5,264 bases of DNA, from assembly GCA_025936195.1 (NCBI GenBank), contig JAICTW010000245.1:1-5264 (forward strand), given 5' to 3'. The DNA comes from Flavisolibacter sp. Lineage in GTDB: Bacteria; Bacteroidota; Bacteroidia; Chitinophagales; Chitinophagaceae. Numbering within the stretch: the stretch's first letter is position 1; every line of letters begins with the position of its first letter. Positions 1 to 5,264 of the stretch are shown piece after piece. The translations under genes and the position numbers were made by a program. The notes beneath the pieces were generated by a model, which saw nothing but the letters and a program-made list of their open reading frames with translations, was not told the DNA's origin and searched no databases.

Positions 1-1
1 A

Positions 2-862
<861 letters not shown>

Positions 863-890
863 AGCCCGTTCCGACATCGCCTATGGTAAA

Positions 891-909
891 GCCTTTGGCA
901 GCCGAAGGC
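891..909 (+). other. Small hairpin in the gyrB 3' untranslated region
   Basis: GCCTTTGG (891-898) pairs with CCGAAGGC (902-909), including one G-U pair, around a 3-base loop. TCGCCT (877-882) can pair instead with AGGCGA (906-911), so two folds compete. No T run follows, so this is not an intrinsic terminator by itself. It lies 29 bases past the gyrB stop and could protect the mRNA 3' end or be chance. The structure is seen in the sequence; any role is inference. Confidence 0.35.
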
Positions 910-932
910 GAAAAGAAGATCAACACACAAAC

Positions 933-960
933 CCAGTTTTATTTGACCAGTTTTATTATA
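933..960 (+). repeat. Two-copy 14-bp tandem direct repeat
   Basis: CCAGTTTTATTTGA (933-946) is followed immediately by CCAGTTTTATTATA (947-960). The first 11 bases are identical, and 12 of 14 match overall. It lies in the AT-rich stretch between the gyrB stop and its terminator. It looks like a slippage duplication; no function is evident. Confidence 0.6.
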
Positions 961-980
961 TTCAAGATAGTTTATTATAG

Positions 981-1006
981 AAGTCCTGTATTCCAGGACT
1001 TTTTTT
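981..1006 (+). terminator. Intrinsic terminator downstream of gyrB
   Basis: AAGTCCTG (981-988) and CAGGACTT (994-1001) form a perfect 8-bp stem around the loop TATTC, and the T run continues to 1006. This is a standard Rho-independent terminator for + strand transcription. It lies about 120 bases after the gyrB stop and separates gyrB from the next gene. The T run touches an in-frame ATG at 1007, which argues against using that ATG as the next gene's start. Confidence 0.9.
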
Positions 1007-1063
1007 ATGCTGTTAAGACATTTTAGTGGGAGAGATGAAACTGAAATCTTTAATTTCCACCTC

Positions 1064-2272
1064 ATGAAGCTGCTTTATGGTTTTTGTTTTCTGCTTTTGG
1101 GCTTTGTTGCCAACAGCCAAAAACTATTGAAAGGTATAGTGCTTGATGCAGATAAAAATACTCCCATTGCAAATGCCAGTGTTTTTTTAAATACCACTTC
1201 CCTTGGAACTATCACCAATGCGCAAGGGAATTTTGCATTCACCATTCCCAATGGTAAATATGAATTGATCGTTTCTTCCATTGGATACGAAACCTACAAT
1301 CAAACCATTAATGCAAATGAATTAGCCGATTTCATCACCATCAAACTGAAATTGAAATCAGAGGTGATGCAAACGGTAGTTGTTGAACCTTATGAAAAAG
1401 ATGGCTGGGAAAAATGGGGAAAGTTCTTCCTGGAAAATTTTATCGGCACTTCTGCCAATGCACAAAATTGTATTATTAAAAACATCAAAGACATTCACTT
1501 TCGCAATTCCAAAAAGAACAACGAGCTTTCAGCTTTTGCCGATGAACCTTTGATCATTGAGAACAAAGCTTTAGGTTACACGATCCGTTATCAGCTGGAA
1601 ATATTTTCCTACAATTTCAAATCGCATTATCTTATTTACACGGGTTATCCCTTCTTTCAACCAATGAAAGGAAGTTCAGGCAAACAAAAGCGATGGGAAA
1701 AGAAACGAAGTGAAGTTTATTATGGTTCCATGATGCATTTCATGCGAAGCATTTACCGGAATAAAATTGCTGAAGAAGGATTTGAAGTGAGAAGCCTGCA
1801 AAAAATTTCCAACAAAGAAAAACAAAGAGTGAAAATAGCGTATTCAGGCAATATGCATCCGCTTAAATCGGCCAATGGAACAGTAACAATCACCGCCATT
1901 AATAAAGACACTGCAGATTACTACGATCAGGTTTTGAAACAGGATGATTACAAAGATGTGATCGGAAAAAATCTTTTGCGGGGAGACAGCATTGCTTATT
2001 CTGTTAACACTACTACAGCAGGTCTCGAATTCAAAAATTATTTGCTGATCATTTATAAAAACAAAATAGCGCCGATTGAATACCGGCAGCAGTTTCCCAA
2101 AAGCAGTGCGGCTATGATGTCGCAAATTGTTTTGATCAACGGAAAGCCCATAGAAATCCAGGCGAATGGAAGTTATTACGATCCGGTTGATTTAATGAGC
2201 ACAGGCTATTGGGCCTGGTCCGAAAAAATTGCAGGCATGCTCCCGTTTGATTATGTCCCTTCAAAAAAATAA
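1064..2272 (+). CDS. Secreted protein with carboxypeptidase-like regulatory domain, function unknown
   Basis: The product is 402 residues. The ATG at 1064 is chosen over an in-frame ATG at 1007 because it puts a signal peptide at the N-terminus: K2, a hydrophobic core at about 3-16, and likely cleavage near FVANS-Q. The 1007 start abuts the gyrB terminator. Residues about 21-105 match the carboxypeptidase-like regulatory (beta-sandwich) domain common in Bacteroidota: KGIVLDADKNTPIANASV, then the NAQGNFAF turn and the YELIVSSIGYE strand. Such domains usually precede TonB-dependent receptors or other envelope proteins. Here no plug or barrel follows. The remaining ~295 residues are mixed, rich in Lys, Tyr and Asn, with a basic patch RWEKKRSEVYYGSMMHFMRS at 210-229; I cannot assign them to a characterised family. 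I see no catalytic motif, so a peptidase label is not justified. A periplasmic or outer-membrane location is inferred. The gene seems to stand alone: a terminator precedes it and 202 noncoding bases follow. Confidence 0.87.
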   Translation: MKLLYGFCFLLLGFVANSQKLLKGIVLDADKNTPIANASVFLNTTSLGTITNAQGNFAFTIPNGKYELIVSSIGYETYNQTINANELADFITIKLKLKSEVMQTVVVEPYEKDGWEKWGKFFLENFIGTSANAQNCIIKNIKDIHFRNSKKNNELSAFADEPLIIENKALGYTIRYQLEIFSYNFKSHYLIYTGYPFFQPMKGSSGKQKRWEKKRSEVYYGSMMHFMRSIYRNKIAEEGFEVRSLQKISNKEKQRVKIAYSGNMHPLKSANGTVTITAINKDTADYYDQVLKQDDYKDVIGKNLLRGDSIAYSVNTTTAGLEFKNYLLIIYKNKIAPIEYRQQFPKSSAAMMSQIVLINGKPIEIQANGSYYDPVDLMSTGYWAWSEKIAGMLPFDYVPSKK

Positions 2273-2321
2273 GATTGCTGCTTTGTAATTTCTTAGCCAC
2301 GCTTTAACGAAAAGCCGATTG

Positions 2322-2329
2322 TACCTTCG
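2322..2329 (+). promoter_or_regulatory. Possible Bacteroidota -7-like element (weak)
   Basis: TACCTTCG matches the Bacteroidota -7 consensus TAnnTTTG at five of six defined positions. There is no clear TTG -33 element upstream; TTTA at 2303 is the nearest candidate. If used, it would give the porin mRNA a leader of about 145 bases and place the start upstream of the 11-bp repeat block. It also overlaps a 5-bp hairpin (2314-2318 with 2327-2331). Low confidence. Confidence 0.22.
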
Positions 2330-2392
2330 GCCTTAACAACAAAGGAATACATCCGGCACTCACTATTTCATAATACAGTTTGGATGTCATAC

Positions 2393-2436
2393 TGGTAACA
2401 ATTCGGTAATTCAGCCGTAACAATTCGGTAACACTT
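2393..2436 (+). promoter_or_regulatory. Four tandem 11-bp units, candidate PhoB-type operator
   Basis: The units are TGGTAACAATT (2393), CGGTAATTCAG (2404), CCGTAACAATT (2415) and CGGTAACACTT (2426). GTAA recurs at 2395, 2406, 2417 and 2428, exactly 11 bp apart. At larger scale GTAACAATTCGGTAA is a perfect 15-bp direct repeat with a 22-bp period. OmpR/PhoB-family regulators are known to bind head-to-tail repeats spaced about one helical turn, and the E. coli Pho box has an 11-bp period. The block sits 38 bases before the start of the porin-pstS-pstC cluster and just upstream of a possible -7 element, where an activator would replace the -33 contact. The repeat and spacing are seen directly; PhoB binding is inferred. 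Confidence 0.62.
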
Positions 2437-2442
2437 AATCTA

Positions 2443-2450
2443 GTTCTTTG
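2443..2450 (+). promoter_or_regulatory. Possible -7 element of the phosphate operon promoter
   Basis: GTTCTTTG keeps the TTTG half of the Bacteroidota -7 consensus TAnnTTTG but lacks the TA. It begins 7 bases after the last 11-bp unit, and no TTG -33 element is present. A degenerate core promoter next to an activator site is typical of phosphate-starvation promoters. Transcription would start near 2457, leaving a short leader before the porin ATG at 2475. The assignment rests mainly on position. Confidence 0.3.
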
Positions 2451-2474
2451 TGCCGAATTAAACTCCTTAGAAAC

Positions 2475-3668
2475 ATGCGCAGGATTATACGTTTTTGCCT
2501 TGTCTTTAATGCAGTGCTTTTTACTCAATCTCTAATTGCACAGCAAAAATCTAAGGCAGACACCAGCTTTAAACCCTCTGGTAATTTATGGGGCTATGCG
2601 TTCGGCGATTATTACTATAAAGCACATTCTGATCCGTTTAACCGTGGAGGGAGCAATCAATACACCGGAATTGAAAAGGGTAGAAATGCCTTTCAGATAC
2701 GAAGGATATATTTAGGATACAATTATAATATCAGTCCAAAATTTGCAGCCGAGTTATTACTCGCTGCAGAAGATAATATTACTACTTCAACAGGAACTAC
2801 GAGCGGCGATTTATTAAGCAATAATAAGTTGGGGTTTTATGTCAAGCTTGCCAATGTTCGATGGAAAAATATCTGCAGAGGAACGGACTTTGTGATTGGA
2901 CAAGCAGCAACACCGGCATTTCCTCTGTTGACGGAATCCATTTGGGGCTATCGCTCTGTTGAAAGAACTATCGCCGATATCCGCCGTACACCTTCTTACG
3001 ATCTGGGTGCCTCTCTTCAGGGTAAATTTGGCACCGAAGGCAACTATGGTTATAACCTTATGGTTGGAAATGGCAGTGGCGCCAGGCCTGAAAATGATAA
3101 GTTCAAGCGCTTCTATGGAGATGTATATGCCAAATTGCTGAATAAAAAATTGATAGTTGATCTGTATGCCGACTATGAACGTCTTCGCCGCACAACAAGC
3201 TGGCACCATTCAAGAAATATGGTGAAAGGATTTGTTGCTTACACCGTTCCTTCATTTACAGTTGGCGTGGAAGCTTTCATCAATCATGGCCACCAGGACG
3301 TTATTGGAATGAACTCTTTCGCAACAGATACCATCTCGGCCAAGGCAAAAGCAATTTCAGTTTATGTAAAAGGAAGGATCGTTCGGGACAGACTTGGTTT
3401 CTTCGTCAGAGTGGATAATTATAATCCTGATGTGAACTACAATAATAGTTTGTACTCATCCTACAAAGGTTTAACAGGCAATTACGAACCAAACAATAAG
3501 GAATTATTCTTTACAGCAGGATTGGATCTTACTCCTGTAAAAAATGTCCACTTCATTCCGAATGTCTGGTACAACAGATATACGTCCAATCAAAACGGAT
3601 TAACAGGCTCCGCATACAGAGATCATGATCTGGTTTACAGGCTGACATTTTATTATGTATATAGATAA
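2475..3668 (+). CDS. Outer-membrane porin-like beta-barrel protein of the phosphate operon
   Basis: The product is 397 residues. The ATG at 2475 is preferred over the in-frame ATG at 2448 because it gives a clean signal peptide (MRRIIRF, then a hydrophobic core, likely cleavage after LIA at residue 22). The 2448 ATG would also fall inside the proposed promoter. The mature chain alternates polar and aromatic residues in short strands separated by Asn/Gly/Asp-rich turns (RRIYLGYNYNISPKFAAELL, LGFFVRVDNYNPDVNYNN) and ends in a strand rich in Tyr and Phe, LVYRLTFYYVYR, as outer-membrane barrels do. The segment at 141-180 (GQAATPAFPLLTES, then YRSVERT and YDLGASLQGKF) resembles the phosphate-selective porin O/P family pattern, where a G-Q/K-P-F strand is followed by an ER and a D-x-G strand; this is family memory, not a search. 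It lies 28 bases before pstS, implying co-transcription and a role in phosphate entry. Substrate selectivity is inferred from context; a general porin is the alternative. Confidence 0.85.
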   Translation: MRRIIRFCLVFNAVLFTQSLIAQQKSKADTSFKPSGNLWGYAFGDYYYKAHSDPFNRGGSNQYTGIEKGRNAFQIRRIYLGYNYNISPKFAAELLLAAEDNITTSTGTTSGDLLSNNKLGFYVKLANVRWKNICRGTDFVIGQAATPAFPLLTESIWGYRSVERTIADIRRTPSYDLGASLQGKFGTEGNYGYNLMVGNGSGARPENDKFKRFYGDVYAKLLNKKLIVDLYADYERLRRTTSWHHSRNMVKGFVAYTVPSFTVGVEAFINHGHQDVIGMNSFATDTISAKAKAISVYVKGRIVRDRLGFFVRVDNYNPDVNYNNSLYSSYKGLTGNYEPNNKELFFTAGLDLTPVKNVHFIPNVWYNRYTSNQNGLTGSAYRDHDLVYRLTFYYVYR

Positions 3669-3696
3669 CCGTTAAATAATCATTCAAACCCAAACA

Positions 3697-4773
3697 ATGA
3701 ATTCAATAAAATCTTTTTTACCGATTGCACTGATTAGTACTCTGGCTTTGGCATGCAATAACTCCTCCAGTTCCAACAAACCCGGAGACACACAAGGCGA
3801 TAACACACTTATTGGCGCAGGGAGCACCTTTGTGTATCCACTGTTCTCAAAACAATTTGCTCAGTACAATAAAGAAACCGGTCTGCGGGTTAACTACCAA
3901 TCTATCGGTTCTGGTGGCGGCATCCAGCAGCTCACGCACAAAACAGTTGACTTTGGAGATTCTGATGCTCCATTAAACGAGGAGCAGACCAAAGCTATAG
4001 GTGTTCCGGTCTTGCATATACCCATGTGCTCGGGTGCTGTAGTCATCAGTTATAATCTGCCAAATGTTACCGATACATTGAAGCTGATCCCTGAGGTGAT
4101 CGCTAATATTTTTCTTGGAAAGATCAAGACCTGGAACGACCCGCAAATTGCTGCTATCAATGCAGGCGTACAGCTTCCTTCAACACCAATTGTAGTAGCA
4201 CACCGTTCGGATGGAAGCGGCACTACCAATATTTTCACCACTTATCTTTCCAAAGTAAGCCCTCAATGGAATACAAGTCCAGGGAAAGGTTCTTCTATCA
4301 ACTGGCCCATTGGATTAGGTGGTAAAGGAAATGAAGGAGTTGCCGGTTTGGTAAAGCAAACACCGGGATCTATCGGTTATGTTGAACTGGCTTATGCCAT
4401 TCAAAATAAAATGGCCTTTGCCAAAGTGCAGAACAAAGCAGGCAATTTTATCACACCGTCCATTGAATCTACAAAGGCAGCAAGCAATATTCAGTTGCCT
4501 GAAGATTCAAAGGTTTCACTCACCAACACCGATGCTGCCGATGGCTATCCTATTAGCGGATTTACATGGGCGCTGATTTATAAAGAACAGAAGTATAACA
4601 ACCGCTCTCAGGACAGGGCAACAAAATTGCTCAAGCTTTTATGGTGGAATATCCACGATGGACAAAAGTTCTGCGAAGGCCTGAACTATGCACCTCTTTC
4701 TGCATCTGCTGTAAATGTGGCTGAAAATATATTGAAGTCCGCAACCTATGATGGCAAGCCCATATTGCAATGA
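3697..4773 (+). CDS. pstS: Phosphate ABC transporter substrate-binding lipoprotein PstS
   Basis: PstS is the phosphate receptor that feeds the PstCAB importer. The protein has 358 residues. A lipoprotein signal ends in the lipobox LALA-C with Cys at 20, so it is membrane-anchored, unlike soluble E. coli PstS. The linker NNSSSSNKPGD has no acidic export cluster next to the Cys. The phosphate-binding segments are all intact: GAGSTF (Thr44, equivalent to E. coli Thr10), SIGSGGGIQQ (Ser72, equivalent to Ser38), DFGDSDAPL (Asp90, equivalent to Asp56) and RSDGSGTT (Arg170, Asp172, Ser174, Gly175, Thr176, equivalent to Arg135, Asp137, Ser139, Gly140, Thr141). WPIGLGGKGNEGVAGLV and PGSIGYVELAYA are further PstS hallmarks, and the C-terminal lobe carries PISGFTWALIYKEQ. 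The equivalences come from my recalled alignment with E. coli PstS. The leader is A-rich with no clear Shine-Dalgarno. It follows the porin gene by 28 bases and precedes pstC by 73. Confidence 0.97.
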   Translation: MNSIKSFLPIALISTLALACNNSSSSNKPGDTQGDNTLIGAGSTFVYPLFSKQFAQYNKETGLRVNYQSIGSGGGIQQLTHKTVDFGDSDAPLNEEQTKAIGVPVLHIPMCSGAVVISYNLPNVTDTLKLIPEVIANIFLGKIKTWNDPQIAAINAGVQLPSTPIVVAHRSDGSGTTNIFTTYLSKVSPQWNTSPGKGSSINWPIGLGGKGNEGVAGLVKQTPGSIGYVELAYAIQNKMAFAKVQNKAGNFITPSIESTKAASNIQLPEDSKVSLTNTDAADGYPISGFTWALIYKEQKYNNRSQDRATKLLKLLWWNIHDGQKFCEGLNYAPLSASAVNVAENILKSATYDGKPILQ

Positions 4774-4783
4774 AGACTGAAAA

Positions 4784-4809
4784 GATTCGATGAGAATCAT
4801 TAATTGATT
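4784..4809 (+). other. Two mutually exclusive small hairpins after pstS
   Basis: GATTC (4784-4788) pairs with GAATC (4794-4798) around GATGA. AATCA (4795-4799) can pair instead with TGATT (4805-4809) around TTAAT, and that second fold also overlaps the first bases of the strong hairpin at 4807-4831. The three therefore form a possible switch-like chain. Both stems are only 5 bp and AT-rich, so they may be incidental. Confidence 0.3.
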
Positions 4810-4831
4810 ACCCGCATCAGGTGCGGGTAAT
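4807..4831 (+). promoter_or_regulatory. Strong hairpin between pstS and pstC, probable mRNA stabiliser or attenuator
   Basis: ATTACCCGCA (4807-4816) and TGCGGGTAAT (4822-4831) form a perfect 10-bp stem with loop TCAGG. An A-rich stretch follows instead of a T run, so it is not a standard intrinsic terminator and transcription should continue into pstC. In many importer operons a hairpin after the binding-protein gene shields its 3' end, or slows transcription, so the receptor is made in excess over the permease. That role is inferred here from position and structure. Confidence 0.7.
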
Positions 4832-4846
4832 TGCATAAAAAGAATT

Positions 4847-5264
4847 ATGGAGCTAAAACGATTTTTTTCACTGCGAAAAGTAAGAGCGGAAGCAGCTTTC
4901 AAAAGAACACTGCTCATTACATCCATTGTAATGATCGTTGTTGCACTGGGAATTTTTCTCACGCTGCTAATCCATTCCATGCCTTCCATAAAAGCCTTGG
5001 GAATAACTTTTCTGTGGGGAAAAACATGGGACCCTGTCAGCGATGTGTATGGAGGCTTGCCTTTTTTGGTGGGCACACTGCTTACCTCTTTTTTAGCACT
5101 CCTGATCTCCATTCCTTTTTCTTATGCAATAGCCATTTACCTGGGAGAATATAAAACCTCGGGCTGGCTCTCAGGCTTTTTAAAAAATATTGTGGAACTG
5201 GTAGCAGCCGTTCCCTCCGTAATTTATGGTTTCTGGGCGCTGGTGGTTTTGGTTCCCATGGTCA
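4847..5264 (+). CDS. pstC: Phosphate ABC transporter permease PstC, N-terminal part (3' end outside the window)
   Basis: PstC is one of the two inner-membrane permease subunits of the Pst phosphate importer. From ATG 4847 the frame is open to the right edge, giving 139 residues. A basic cytoplasmic start (MELKRFFSLRKVR) leads to a first membrane helix at about 21-44. A periplasmic segment follows with WDPVSDVYGGLPFLVGTL at 61-78, a PstC-type signature (usual form W-x-P-x(5)-G-x-L-P). Helix two spans about 72-97 and is followed by AIAIYLGEY. Helix three spans about 112-137 and carries ELVAAVPSVIYGFWAL, the conserved PstC/PstA permease motif. The ATPase-contact loop lies beyond the window. PstC is favoured over PstA by its order directly after pstS and the WDPV segment. 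The 73-base gap to pstS contains a strong hairpin. AAAAAGAA before the start is at best a weak ribosome site. Confidence 0.94.
   Translation, partial: MELKRFFSLRKVRAEAAFKRTLLITSIVMIVVALGIFLTLLIHSMPSIKALGITFLWGKTWDPVSDVYGGLPFLVGTLLTSFLALLISIPFSYAIAIYLGEYKTSGWLSGFLKNIVELVAAVPSVIYGFWALVVLVPMV

Noticed and set aside
1007..1063. Upstream in-frame ATG at 1007 as the start of the regulatory-domain protein
   Set aside because: It directly abuts the terminator T run and would put 19 charged, non-hydrophobic residues before the signal peptide.
2314..2331. GCCGA/TCGGC hairpin as a terminator for the regulatory-domain gene
   Set aside because: The stem is only 5 bp with an 8-base loop, and no T run follows. 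I see no convincing intrinsic terminator between 2273 and 2392.
2448..2474. Upstream in-frame ATG at 2448 as the start of the porin
   Set aside because: It falls within the proposed -7 region and would add nine residues before a well-formed signal peptide starting at 2475.
4831..5154. Open frame of 107 codons on the + strand beginning at 4831, inside the pstS-pstC hairpin
   Set aside because: It overlaps pstC in another frame. The pstC frame from 4847 shows a clear permease protein with family motifs, whereas this one has Cys/His-rich, non-conserved composition and starts within the stem.

Overview
The window reads as ordinary chromosomal DNA of a member of the Bacteroidota, most likely a Chitinophagaceae-like or related Sphingobacteriia-type lineage. 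Four things suggest this: the short, insertion-free form of GyrB; a secreted protein with an N-terminal carboxypeptidase-like regulatory domain, a hallmark of this phylum; a phosphate operon headed by an outer-membrane barrel gene; and starts with A/T-rich leaders and hardly any Shine-Dalgarno sequence. The family-level placement is inference from style, not from a database match. All supported genes are on the + strand. I see no tRNA, rRNA, mobile element or CRISPR array.

Layout. (1) 2-862 is the 3' part of gyrB (DNA gyrase subunit B), cut by the left edge. (2) 863-1063 is a gap with a 14-bp tandem duplication, a small hairpin and a textbook intrinsic terminator at 981-1006 that ends the gyrB transcript. 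(3) 1064-2272 encodes a secreted protein of unknown function with a carboxypeptidase-like regulatory domain. (4) 2273-2474 is the control region of the phosphate operon. It holds four tandem 11-bp units with GTAA at the same position in each, the spacing expected for a PhoB-type response regulator, followed by a weak -7-like element. (5) 2475-3668 encodes an outer-membrane porin-like barrel, 3697-4773 encodes the phosphate-binding lipoprotein PstS, and 4847 onward is the start of pstC, cut by the right edge. A strong hairpin separates pstS from pstC.

How the genes work together. The porin, PstS and PstC form one transcription unit for high-affinity phosphate uptake. The barrel probably admits phosphate through the outer membrane, PstS captures it in the periplasm, and PstC, with PstA and PstB expected just beyond the right edge, carries it across the inner membrane. 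The tandem 11-bp repeats are the most interesting part of the window: a candidate phosphate-starvation operator whose sequence (GTAAC-type) differs from the E. coli Pho box but keeps its geometry. gyrB and the regulatory-domain protein appear unrelated to this operon.
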